64,000 nucleotides of DNA from Hydrogenovibrio sp965140365 (GCA_965140365.1 OZ223196.1); one strand, 5' to 3'; positions 43,719-51,837 are shown, counted from the first letter of the stretch. Notes: generated by a model not told the origin, from the sequence alone. Numbers and translations are program-made.

Positions 43719-45125
43719 ATGTTGGAAACGATAGGGCTTTACCCCAGTTGGTACGTTCCGGTAATCGGTTCGGCTTGGGTGATGGGCATCATCGGTACGA
43801 TTCACGTCTTGGCTTCGCATACGTCGGTGGGAGCTTCTTGGCTGTTTGCTTTGTTGGAAACCAAAGCGGTCCGTGAAAATAAACCGGAACTGATGGAGTA
43901 CATTCGTAAATACGGTGTGTTTCTATTGGTGTTTTCGTACATTATCGGTTCGATTACCGGGCCGGGTATTTGGTATGCGATTACGGTGGCTTCGCCGCGG
44001 GGTGTGGGCGGTTTGATTCATAACTTTGTTTGGGTTTGGGCCGCGGAATGGGTGTATTTCACGGTGGAAGTCATTGGTGTGTATGCGCTGGTGTACTTGA
44101 TTGGGAAAATCGATCCGAAAACGCATTTGAAATTGACCTGGTCGTTCGCGATTGCGTCTTGGGCAACGATGCTCCTGATTGTGGGGATTCTGTCGTTTAT
44201 GATGTGGCCGGGCAATGAATCCTGGTATCAAACCGGCTCTACGTTGGATGCGTTTTTCAATTTGAATTTCTTTGCCCATTTGGGATTGCGTACGGCGTTT
44301 ATGTTTGCGATTGCCGGTGCGGTGGGCGGCATTCTCGCGGCAACCATGAAAAACGATGAAGTGCGTATCGAAATCACCCGTTTTTTGTCGAAAATGGGCA
44401 TCGCCGGGCTGTTTTTAGGCGTGATTATGTGGATGTGGTATATCCAGACGCTACCGGAAAACGCCAAAATTATCATGCAGACGCAGTTGCCAAGTTACAT
44501 TGCACCGACGTTGTTCGGGGTACTGGGCGCGATGCTGTTTTATTTTGTGTGGACGGCCTGGAAGCCTTTGCAATTACGCCAAGGGTTTGCCGTTGCGATG
44601 ACGGCGGTGATCGCCATTGCCGGACTTTGGCCGGAAGAGCGTTCCCGTGAATCGATTCGTAAACCCTATGTGGCCGGACAGTATGTTTATTCCAATCAAA
44701 CCATTTCTCGCGATGTGCCGGGCAAACAAATTACCTCCAATTTGCCGCTGATTGCCGAAAAAGGCGTGTTGGCGACGCATCCGTTTGCGCCGACGTCATT
44801 GCGTCAGGTGACCGATGCCAACCGTTTGCAGGCCGGTGAATTTATTGCCAAGGTGATGTGTGCCAATTGCCACAGTATGGAAGATACGGGGCTGAGACCC
44901 ATGGTGGAAAAACTCCACGGTTCGACCGATGTGGCCATGATTAAGGCTTATCTGCAAGGCGCTCTGGCGCAAGGGCTGGTGCCCTACATGCCGAAAATTC
45001 CGTTACCGGAGCATGAGCAACAGTTAGTGGCGGAATATCTGGCCTCTTTGTCCCGTCAAACGCAAACCGTCGCGGAAACGGCTCAGTCCGATTCGAAAAT
45101 TGTGGCGTTGAAAGGAGAGAAATAA
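43719..45125 (+). CDS. CydA-superfamily membrane oxidase subunit with fused cytochrome c domain
   Basis: A 468-residue protein with about nine membrane helices. Helix I has His29 and Glu47 in the CydA-like pattern H-x-L...T-x-G...E (IHVLASHTSVGASWLFALLE, His29 and His34); helices II-III (FSYIIGSITGPGIWYAI; WAAEWVYFTVEVIGVYALVY) also recall CydA with conserved glutamates. The quinol-binding Q-loop is not evident. The C-terminal domain (about 365-450) is a cytochrome c with Cys381-AN-Cys384-His385 and a Met ligand candidate (YMPKIP). This fits the cytochrome-c-linked (OR-C type) branch of the bd superfamily rather than a quinol oxidase. A strong GGAGAGAG site precedes the ATG, and it overlaps the next gene by one base. 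Confidence 0.7.
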   Translation: MLETIGLYPSWYVPVIGSAWVMGIIGTIHVLASHTSVGASWLFALLETKAVRENKPELMEYIRKYGVFLLVFSYIIGSITGPGIWYAITVASPRGVGGLIHNFVWVWAAEWVYFTVEVIGVYALVYLIGKIDPKTHLKLTWSFAIASWATMLLIVGILSFMMWPGNESWYQTGSTLDAFFNLNFFAHLGLRTAFMFAIAGAVGGILAATMKNDEVRIEITRFLSKMGIAGLFLGVIMWMWYIQTLPENAKIIMQTQLPSYIAPTLFGVLGAMLFYFVWTAWKPLQLRQGFAVAMTAVIAIAGLWPEERSRESIRKPYVAGQYVYSNQTISRDVPGKQITSNLPLIAEKGVLATHPFAPTSLRQVTDANRLQAGEFIAKVMCANCHSMEDTGLRPMVEKLHGSTDVAMIKAYLQGALAQGLVPYMPKIPLPEHEQQLVAEYLASLSRQTQTVAETAQSDSKIVALKGEK

Positions 45126-46360
45126 TGGAACTTGATAGTCATTCAATTGCGACCACCTTGCAGGTATTACGCGATCCGGCGGGGATTCCAACGCATCCGG
45201 TGGTGTTTCAGGTGTTGATGATCGCCACCTGGATGTTTCACATTTTGTTTGTCAACATTGCTTTGGGCGCAGCGGCTCTGTCTTTGTATGGATTCACGAA
45301 GCGTCAAAATCCACATTGGGAAAGACTGTCCATCGGTATGACCAAGGCGACTAAAGTTAGCGTGAGTTTGTTGGTGGTGTTGGGGGTGGCACCCTTGTTA
45401 TTCACTCAGGTCATTTATGACCCTCAATGGTATGTGTCCAATGTGCTGTCGGCCGGTTGGGCAATTGCCTTTATTTTCACGCTCATCATCGGTTATTCCA
45501 GTTGGTTTGTGTTTTATTTCAAAAATCACGCCGGTGCCAAAGGGAGCATACTGGGTTGGGGGATTCTCGGCTTGGGTATGTTTTTATTGGACGGTTTCAT
45601 TATGCACGCTCTGTCCTATCAGGCGCTGTTACCCGAGCAATGGATGCAATGGTATGCGCCAAACGGTGAGGTGAATATGTCCGGTAGTGAGATCCATGCC
45701 TGGCAACCGGCACGTTTCTTCTTTTTTATCGCCATGAGCATCACCGTAGTGGGCACTTTTTTGAAAGCCTATGCCCATTACTACAAGGTTCGTAAGGACT
45801 ATAACGAGGATTATCGTTACTTCGTCAATCATCTTGGCTCCAAAATCGCCTTATCCGGTTTGAGTTTGCAGTTGTTGATGTTTATCGGCTGGTTGTTCAG
45901 TGTGTCGGATGCGATTCCGGTGTTCCATAATCCGGCTACCTGGTTGATGTTATTGGTGTTGCTGATTTTGGGATTCCAATTGTTGATGCAGTGGAACAAA
46001 CCCAGTCGAACCAGCTATCAGTCACTTTTGATGGCCGCGTTGATGGCGTTAATGGTGGCGGTTTTCCGCGAAGCACTTCGTGTGCAATACATGTTGCCGT
46101 TTGGTTACGACATTTTGGATTACAAAGTCATGGAAGATTGGCCGAGTACGGCGCTGTTCTTTTTGACGTTTATCGGCGTTGGCGGACTGGTCGGCGGTTT
46201 TTATTTAACCGCGATTTATAAAGCGGGCCGCACCGAAGGCATGTATCAAGCTTCCGAACCGGTTGCGAAACTGGGCACCTCCGCGGTGGGCATCCTCGTG
46301 GTGTGGGTAGCGATTTTCTTCCTGACCGGCATCTGGGTTTGGTTGCAAAATGCGATTTAA
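45125..46360 (+). CDS. Second CydA-like/bd-superfamily membrane subunit
   Basis: A 411-residue protein with about nine or ten helices. Its first helix also shows a CydA-like pattern (WMFHILFVNIALGAAALSLYG, His39), suggesting that the two subunits are homologous, as in CydA-CydA' complexes. Other conserved-looking polar residues are LDGFIMHALSYQ, AWQPARFFFF and FREALRVQYMLP. It has no heme c motif and does not resemble standard CydB. Coupled to the preceding gene (one-base overlap) and followed after 25 bases by a small cytochrome c. Confidence 0.65.
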   Translation: MELDSHSIATTLQVLRDPAGIPTHPVVFQVLMIATWMFHILFVNIALGAAALSLYGFTKRQNPHWERLSIGMTKATKVSVSLLVVLGVAPLLFTQVIYDPQWYVSNVLSAGWAIAFIFTLIIGYSSWFVFYFKNHAGAKGSILGWGILGLGMFLLDGFIMHALSYQALLPEQWMQWYAPNGEVNMSGSEIHAWQPARFFFFIAMSITVVGTFLKAYAHYYKVRKDYNEDYRYFVNHLGSKIALSGLSLQLLMFIGWLFSVSDAIPVFHNPATWLMLLVLLILGFQLLMQWNKPSRTSYQSLLMAALMALMVAVFREALRVQYMLPFGYDILDYKVMEDWPSTALFFLTFIGVGGLVGGFYLTAIYKAGRTEGMYQASEPVAKLGTSAVGILVVWVAIFFLTGIWVWLQNAI

Positions 46361-46385
46361 TTGAAAAATGGATAAGGAGAGAGTA

Positions 46386-46685
46386 ATGAAAAAACAATGG
46401 ATTTTATGGAGTGTATTGGCATTATGGCCGTTGCAAGGGCTGTCGGCCGATATTGCACAAGGTAAAGCGAAAGCCGGTGTGTGTTTTGCCTGTCATGGTG
46501 AAACCGGCCAGGCGATTTTGCCGCAGTATCCGAACTTGTCGGGGCAAAGTGCCGCCTATTTGGAAATTGCACTGAAAGGCTATCGGGATGGACGTCGAAC
46601 CGATCCGATGATGGCACCGATGGCAAAAGCCTTGACGGATCAGGACATCGCCAATATCAGTGCCTACTTCGCTTCCATTCGATAG
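46386..46685 (+). CDS. Small periplasmic cytochrome c (c553/c5-like)
   Basis: A 99-residue class I cytochrome c: signal peptide ending LSA-DIA, heme site Cys33-FA-Cys36-His37, and the Met ligand in the conserved MMAPMAKALTDQDIANISAYFAS tail. The ATG at 46386 has AAGGAGAGAGTA directly upstream, matching the leader of the first gene in the operon. It is a natural electron donor (or acceptor) for the heme-c domain of the fused oxidase subunit. Confidence 0.9.
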   Translation: MKKQWILWSVLALWPLQGLSADIAQGKAKAGVCFACHGETGQAILPQYPNLSGQSAAYLEIALKGYRDGRRTDPMMAPMAKALTDQDIANISAYFASIR

Positions 46686-46700
46686 TACGGAAGCCATTTC

Positions 46701-46730
46701 TTAAAACCGCCAGGCCTGGCGGTTTTTTAA
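46701..46730. terminator. Terminator of the oxidase operon, CCAGGCCTGG core
   Basis: Near-perfect palindrome TTAAAACCGCCAGG / CCTGGCGGTTTTTTAA, core 46710-46719, 15 bases after the cytochrome c stop and followed by a T-run. Nearly identical to 43488-43517. Confidence 0.9.
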
Positions 46731-46774
46731 TGTCCACCCCATTTCCTTTTTAAAGTCAGTATTTAATTATAGGG

Positions 46775-46791
46775 TGCGACAATTTGTCGCA
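46775..46791. promoter_or_regulatory. RegA/PrrA-type binding site, perfect inverted repeat
   Basis: TGCGACAATTTGTCGCA: arms TGCGACAA and TTGTCGCA around a single T, fitting the RegA/PrrA consensus GCGNC-Nx-GNCGC. It lies 78 bases upstream of the MbnP-family gene. Confidence 0.7.
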
Positions 46792-46868
46792 TTGTATGTT
46801 TTCGTCTCGGTTTCTAGAATGGCTTCCTCGTTTGTCTTAGTAAAATTCAGTAACAAGGATGGTTCTTT

Positions 46869-47804
46869 ATGAAAACACGATTTTTAGCCGGAATGGCTTT
46901 TTTGGCGACGGCACTTTTGACGGGTTGTGGGGGCTCTAGCAGCAGTAGCACGGATGATGGCGGCGATACTCCGGCATCTCAAGAAACAACACTGAAAATC
47001 CCCTTTACGGCTGTGGCCGGTGAAACCGAAATCAGTTGCGGAACCCCTGTGAGTGGTTTAGGTTCATCGGATACGTCCGGTGAATTTCAGTATGCGGCCT
47101 GGTTTGTGTATGACGTGAAACTGGTGACGGAAGCGGGCGATGTTGAAACTCAGATGGTTGAAAACGATTTTCAAAATGCCGATTACGATTTTGCTTTCTT
47201 AGAATTCCGGGACATTCTTGGCGGATGTACGAATGCCGATCAGCAACCCTATCCAACCAACAATATGCTGACAGTGACAGCCAATGTGGATGCTTCTCAA
47301 GTAAAAGGCATTAAGTTTAAATTGGGCATGCCTTATGAGCCGAACCATACCGTTGAAAATAAATTTCAACAGGAAAAAGCCTATTACGCTATGTTGTGGA
47401 ACTGGCAGGCCGGTTTTCGTTTTATGCGTGTTGACTTGATTCCAAACGGTGGGTTTACGCAAGGCGGCACTTTGTATGAAGACAAAACTTATAACTTTCA
47501 CCTGGGTTCAACCGGTTGTGAAGGCGATCCAGTGGCGTGTGCACAACCGAACAATACAACCGATTTTGTTTTAACCAATGATCAATTTGTGGTGAATGAA
47601 AGCGGTACCGGCACCAAGGTTAAATTTGATTATTCTGAATTGGTGTCCGGCATGGATTTGACGGTGGATGAAGGCGGTTCAAAAGGCTGTATGTCGGCTT
47701 TGCAGGATCCGGAATGTACGCCGATGTTTTATAACTTAGGCATTCCGTTGGGTGACAAGGTCGGTCGTACCGATCAGCAGGTTTTCTCGCTTCAGTTGAA
47801 CTGA
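46869..47804 (+). CDS. MbnP-family copper-binding lipoprotein (metallo-mystery pair, four-Cys type)
   Basis: A 311-residue lipoprotein (LLTGC, Cys20, then a Ser/Gly/Asp linker). The mature part matches MbnP/CorA-like proteins: six further cysteines (57, 120, 217, 224, 274, 282), the motif DFAFLEFRD, the Trp-rich MLWNWQAGFRFMRVDL (Trp177, Trp179) and FHLGSTGC. In known systems the partner di-heme enzyme MbnH oxidises a tryptophan of MbnP to kynurenine, creating a Cu(I) site. The downstream gene, three bases away, is exactly such a partner. The outer face of the membrane or the periplasm is the likely location. Confidence 0.85.
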   Translation: MKTRFLAGMAFLATALLTGCGGSSSSSTDDGGDTPASQETTLKIPFTAVAGETEISCGTPVSGLGSSDTSGEFQYAAWFVYDVKLVTEAGDVETQMVENDFQNADYDFAFLEFRDILGGCTNADQQPYPTNNMLTVTANVDASQVKGIKFKLGMPYEPNHTVENKFQQEKAYYAMLWNWQAGFRFMRVDLIPNGGFTQGGTLYEDKTYNFHLGSTGCEGDPVACAQPNNTTDFVLTNDQFVVNESGTGTKVKFDYSELVSGMDLTVDEGGSKGCMSALQDPECTPMFYNLGIPLGDKVGRTDQQVFSLQLN

Positions 47805-47807
47805 TCC

Positions 47808-48986
47808 ATGCCTCGCCTTGCTTTTTTTGTACTGCTTTTGACTTTGATCGCCGCGCAAACCGGCTGTCAGGGCATGAGCAGTGAAACCACGATTTCCGAC
47901 CCGTCCGGCGATGCCGACGGGTCGTTTGATTGGAATGTGCCCAAAGGGACGCCTTTACCGGTGGTGCCCGACGATAATCCGGTCACGGAAGAAAAATTCC
48001 AACTTGGACGACATCTTTTTTACGATGTGCGTTTGTCGGGCAACGGCACGAAATCCTGCTCGTCCTGCCATTTACAGCACTTAGCTTTCAGTGATGGTGT
48101 GGCACGTCCAAGTGGTTCCACCGGCCAAATGCATCCGAGAAATTCTCAAGCCTTGGTCAATGTGGCTTATTTTCCAACTTTAAATTGGGCCAATACGGCG
48201 ACAACCCGGCTTGAACTGCAAATTCCGGTGCCTTTGACCGGTGATGATCCGATTGAATTGGGTGTCAATGAAACCAACAGTGAAGAAGTGTTGGATCGTT
48301 TTCGTCAAGATCAACGTTATCAGCAGCTTTTCGCAGACGCTTATCCAGACGAAGAAGACCCTTATGACTTCCATAACATCATCTACGCTCTGGCGACCTT
48401 TGTACGCGGTTTAAACAGTTTTAACAGCGATTATGACCGTTACTTGCAAGGCGATTCCAATGCATTGACGGAATCGGCCAAGCGAGGCATGAACTTGTTT
48501 AACGGCGAGCGGTTGGAATGTTTTCATTGTCATGAGGGCATTACGTTCAGTAATGCTTATCGTGATCGTACCCAACAAAGACCCGTGCCCATCGAATTCT
48601 TCAATAACGGTTTGTATAACCTGGATGCAAACGGGAGTTATCCCGAAGGCGGTGAGGGCTTGTTTGACATCACTCAAAAGTGGTCGGATATGGGTAAATT
48701 TCGCCCGCCAAGCCTGCGAAATGTCGAGTTGACGGCTCCCTATATGCACGACGGTTCCAAAGCGACTTTAGAGGAGGTTGTTGCGCACTATGCGGCAGGT
48801 GGCACGGTGACGGAATTCGGACCGAATGCCGGAGACGGCCGCTCCAATCCCAATAAAGCGTCGGAAATTGTCAGCTTTGACATTACCGAAGCGGAAGTGA
48901 ACGATTTGGTGAATTTTTTAAAAAGCCTGACCGATCATGACTTTATTAATAACCCGCGTTTTTCCAACCCGTTTTTAGAAGAATAA
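47808..48986 (+). CDS. MbnH-family di-heme enzyme (MXAN_0977 type)
   Basis: A 392-residue relative of cytochrome c peroxidase and MauG with two heme-c sites, Cys84-SS-Cys87-His88 and Cys238-FH-Cys241-His242. A Cys20 after AAQTG may make it a lipoprotein. Family blocks include LGRHLFYDVRLSGNGTKSCSSCH, ALVNVAYFPTLNWANT and PPSLRNVELTAPYMHDGS. Predicted to carry out the high-valent-iron oxidation of the MbnP tryptophan. Three bases after mbnP-like and five before the next gene, so a tight operon. Confidence 0.87.
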   Translation: MPRLAFFVLLLTLIAAQTGCQGMSSETTISDPSGDADGSFDWNVPKGTPLPVVPDDNPVTEEKFQLGRHLFYDVRLSGNGTKSCSSCHLQHLAFSDGVARPSGSTGQMHPRNSQALVNVAYFPTLNWANTATTRLELQIPVPLTGDDPIELGVNETNSEEVLDRFRQDQRYQQLFADAYPDEEDPYDFHNIIYALATFVRGLNSFNSDYDRYLQGDSNALTESAKRGMNLFNGERLECFHCHEGITFSNAYRDRTQQRPVPIEFFNNGLYNLDANGSYPEGGEGLFDITQKWSDMGKFRPPSLRNVELTAPYMHDGSKATLEEVVAHYAAGGTVTEFGPNAGDGRSNPNKASEIVSFDITEAEVNDLVNFLKSLTDHDFINNPRFSNPFLEE

Positions 48987-48991
48987 ATTTT

Positions 48992-50194
48992 ATGCAATAT
49001 GTTTTATGGATTTGTCTGGCATTGATATGGTCGTTCAATGTGCAGGCACATGGCGTGAAGTTGGCTCCACAGGATGCCAAATACGCCATTTGGTCATCGG
49101 CGAGTTTCACGTGGAACTCCAATGGTGCCGTAGGGAATAATGAATATTGGCGTATTCTCGGTTTGATGATGGGCGGCGATGCCACGCCGGCTAAGGAAGG
49201 CATGAATCTGGACGATGCTTTACTAGGCGGTCATTATGCTTTTAACGATAAAGCGAAAGTGACCGCAAAACTTGGCGTTCACAGTGATGACGGCGATCAT
49301 CATGCGGCTGTGAATCTGGAAAATTTGTTTGTCAGTTATCAAATGGTCCAGTCGTTTGGTGTCTCCTTAGGGCAGATGGAAGCGAATTTTTCGCCCACGG
49401 CATCGTATCATGCCAGTTTGCAGCCAATGGCTGAAGCGCCTTTGGTGGCGGACGCCTTTTGGGGTCGAAGCTTTCATGATGTTGGAGTCAATGCAGTTTG
49501 GAAGCCGGTACCGCAATTAAGCATCGGCCTGGAAGCTTGGGATGGACAGTCTTTTCCGGCGACACCCGGTGACAAAGGCGGCGCTCAGGATGTTTATTTG
49601 CAATGGTTACAGCATTGGCAAGGTTGGCATTTACAAGCTGGTATCTGGGGCATGCGAGCCCAAGCTTATCAGCGAGGGGATGACCGTTATACGTCGGGCC
49701 ATTCGCACAGTTCGGATTTTAAAACCTTACCGACCGACGTTCGCTTTACTGGCGATACGACCTTAACAGGGTTGTGGCTACAGGTAATGACGCCGACTTG
49801 GCAGGCCTGGCAGTTTCAATTGCTGGCGGAAGTGGTGCATTCTGAAGCGGATGGTGACATTTTGGATGCGACACGACAGGCAGATTACACCAATGACAAT
49901 TATGGGTATTATGTGATGCCCACTTTGGTATGGGGTAATCATCAATTCAGTTATCGCTATGAAATGCTGTATTTAAAAAATGACGTGACCGGTGCGGCGG
50001 CGGAAATTTTGGCCAAAGAGGCGAATTTGATTAATGATAAAGACCCCAGTCGACAAACGGTGCAATGGCGTTGGCAAATCAGTCAGGATTTTGCTTCACG
50101 TCTGGCGTATGTGTATGACGACACGTTGCCTAAAGCGACGGAACGTTACAGTTTGGGCATTGTTTGGCAGTCGTTATTATTCAGTTCGCTATAG
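48992..50194 (+). CDS. Outer-membrane beta-barrel protein linked to the MbnP/MbnH pair
   Basis: A 400-residue exported protein with signal peptide MQYVLWICLALIWSFNVQA. Predicted cleavage leaves histidine as the first mature residue (HGVKLAP), as in copper-binding proteins that use an N-terminal histidine. Histidine clusters follow (HSDDGDHHAA near 96-105; SGHSHSSD near 235). The remainder alternates like a porin, with many tryptophans and tyrosines. Coupled five bases after MbnH, so probably exports or takes up copper, or anchors the pair; that is inference from context. Confidence 0.6.
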   Translation: MQYVLWICLALIWSFNVQAHGVKLAPQDAKYAIWSSASFTWNSNGAVGNNEYWRILGLMMGGDATPAKEGMNLDDALLGGHYAFNDKAKVTAKLGVHSDDGDHHAAVNLENLFVSYQMVQSFGVSLGQMEANFSPTASYHASLQPMAEAPLVADAFWGRSFHDVGVNAVWKPVPQLSIGLEAWDGQSFPATPGDKGGAQDVYLQWLQHWQGWHLQAGIWGMRAQAYQRGDDRYTSGHSHSSDFKTLPTDVRFTGDTTLTGLWLQVMTPTWQAWQFQLLAEVVHSEADGDILDATRQADYTNDNYGYYVMPTLVWGNHQFSYRYEMLYLKNDVTGAAAEILAKEANLINDKDPSRQTVQWRWQISQDFASRLAYVYDDTLPKATERYSLGIVWQSLLFSSL

Positions 50195-50216
50195 AGTTAT
50201 GTTGAAAGTAAGGCAT

Positions 50217-50246
50217 TAAAAAACCGCTTTAAAAGCGGTTTTTTTA
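50217..50246 (+). terminator. Rho-independent terminator
   Basis: AAAACCGCTTT / AAAGCGGTTTT stem with short A/T loop and a T-run, 22 bases after the MbnP-MbnH-barrel operon and 22 before the stop of the convergent copper gene. It can act in both directions. Confidence 0.9.
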
Positions 50247-50268
50247 TCTGTTAAATTGACAACAATTT

Positions 50269-51144
50269 TTACATCATTGGATAGATGGACGCCAGCTTGT
50301 CGAACTGTTCTTTGGTAAGGATTTTTTTCATGTTATCCCGACAGTCGATTTTGGTTTCCGCTACCTGACGACGCAACGTTAAGGTTTTCTCGAATTTTTT
50401 CATCAACTCCGCTTTGGATTCACCCGCCAAGGCGTCCTGAATCAAGTCTTTTTCCAACGTTCGGATTTCGTTGAACAGGCGAGACATTTCCTGGCTATGG
50501 GCTTTTGGCCAGGCTTTGATTTCAGCGACTTGTTTCGCGCTTAAACCCAGTTCCGCGGCATTTTTAACGGCAATGCCGGTCAGGTTCGGCAAAGCCGGAT
50601 TGGCGTGCATTACCAAACGCATGGCATGGCTGTCTTGACCGTTGCTCAACATTTTGCCGGACATCATTCCCTGCTGCATGTGGCCTTTCCCGCCCATCAT
50701 CGGTTTCATCAGGGGTTTTCCGATGGCATCGATGGTTTTGGTGGAACCATCGTCAAATGTCAGGTCGATTTTGATGTGTTGGTCCTCTTTTACCGGCTCG
50801 GTAAGGTTGATCAGCATAATGTGGAAGCCACCGGGTTGCAAAGCGGTTTTTTGGCCGGCCGGTAAGTCGATCTTCGGCACCTGGCGCATGCGCATCACGC
50901 CGTTGTCGTGAATGTGAGTATGCAGTTCGGTGACTTTGTTAATGTAGGCTTTGGCCGACACCAGGGCATGGTCTTTGGAACCGGTGTTTTCAAGCACCAT
51001 AAAAGCGGCGGTGGCCGGCGCACCCGGCGGTACCATACGAACGTAAGGGTTTTCGATCTTAATGGTGTCGGCGACACTGGCGGCCCATGCTTGGGCGTTG
51101 AGGCCAAGGCTGAGGATTAAAGCGAATAAAACGGACGATTTCAT
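50269..51144 (-). CDS. Periplasmic PCuAC copper chaperone fused to Spy/CpxP-like domain
   Basis: A 291-residue protein with signal peptide ending AWA-ASV. Residues 25-145 are a PCuAC domain, and the copper motif H-X10-M-X21-H-X-M fits exactly (His75, Met86, His108, Met110). After a Met/Gly/His linker (KPMMGGKGHMQQGMMSGKM, itself copper-binding in appearance) comes a helical Spy/CpxP-like domain (about 185-290) with an LTKEQ motif near 276. PCuAC delivers copper to CuA or other sites of oxidases. The ATG at 51144 has GGAG six bases upstream. A RegA-type box is in its promoter region. Confidence 0.85.
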   Translation of the reverse strand: MKSSVLFALILSLGLNAQAWAASVADTIKIENPYVRMVPPGAPATAAFMVLENTGSKDHALVSAKAYINKVTELHTHIHDNGVMRMRQVPKIDLPAGQKTALQPGGFHIMLINLTEPVKEDQHIKIDLTFDDGSTKTIDAIGKPLMKPMMGGKGHMQQGMMSGKMLSNGQDSHAMRLVMHANPALPNLTGIAVKNAAELGLSAKQVAEIKAWPKAHSQEMSRLFNEIRTLEKDLIQDALAGESKAELMKKFEKTLTLRRQVAETKIDCRDNMKKILTKEQFDKLASIYPMM

Positions 51145-51257
51145 GTACAACTCCTAATTGGTAATGATGATGAAACGATAAAAAACCCGCCCGACCGCTA
51201 CGGTAGGCGTTTGAGTGTCATTTTATGGGATGTTCGAGTTTGCCATTCATTTTAACC

Positions 51258-51274
51258 TGTGACATTTTGTCGCA
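51258..51274. promoter_or_regulatory. RegA-type binding site before the PCuAC gene
   Basis: TGTGACATTTTGTCGCA differs from the perfect site at 46775 at two of 17 positions. It is 114 bases upstream of the PCuAC start and just beyond the end of regA. Confidence 0.6.
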
Positions 51275-51288
51275 CCAGAAAAATGTGG

Positions 51289-51837
51289 TTATTTGTTGAC
51301 GGGTTTTTTTTGCAATTTACGTTGTAGCGTGCGGCGGTGCATGTTGAGGGCGCGAGCGGTGGCGGAAATATTGCCGTTGTGTTCCATTAACGTCCGTTGA
51401 ATGTGTTCCCATTCGATGCGCTTTGGCGACATGGTGTCGTAATGATCCGACAGCATAGTGTCGGTTTCCGTTTCGTCGGTGTCCAGTGCCAGTGATTTGA
51501 GAATGTCGGGTAAAGTGGCCGGTTTGCATAAATAATCACAGGCGCCGTGTTTCATGGCTTCCACCGTGGTGGCGATGCTGGCGTAGCCGGTCAGTATCAC
51601 CACCCGGCATTCCGGCTGCCGATCGACAAGATACGCCAGCAATTTCAAACCGCTGTCGCCTTGCAGGTTCAGGTCGAGAATCGCACGTGAGAAGCGCGTA
51701 GTGTCGATCAAATCTTGAGCCGCACTCACGGTATCGGCGGCATGGATTTGATGGCCTTGGCGCTGCATCATGCGCGTCAGCGTCGTTAAAAAAGCGCTGT
51801 CGTCGTCCACAATCAAAATATCGGTCATATCAGTCAT
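51289..51837 (-). CDS. regA: RegA/PrrA-type redox response regulator
   Basis: A 182-residue response regulator of the RegA/PrrA/ActR type: receiver domain with acidic pocket (Asp11-Asp13), phosphoacceptor Asp55 (AILDLNL), Thr83 and Lys105, a short linker, then a Fis-type helix-turn-helix at about 144-175 (GNISATARALNMHRRTLQRKL) nearly identical to the conserved RegA DNA-binding segment. The start at 51837 has GGAG seven bases upstream and overlaps the end of regB by eight bases. Known members control oxidases, hydrogenase and carbon or nitrogen fixation by redox state. Confidence 0.9.
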   Translation of the reverse strand: MTDMTDILIVDDDSAFLTTLTRMMQRQGHQIHAADTVSAAQDLIDTTRFSRAILDLNLQGDSGLKLLAYLVDRQPECRVVILTGYASIATTVEAMKHGACDYLCKPATLPDILKSLALDTDETETDTMLSDHYDTMSPKRIEWEHIQRTLMEHNGNISATARALNMHRRTLQRKLQKKPVNK

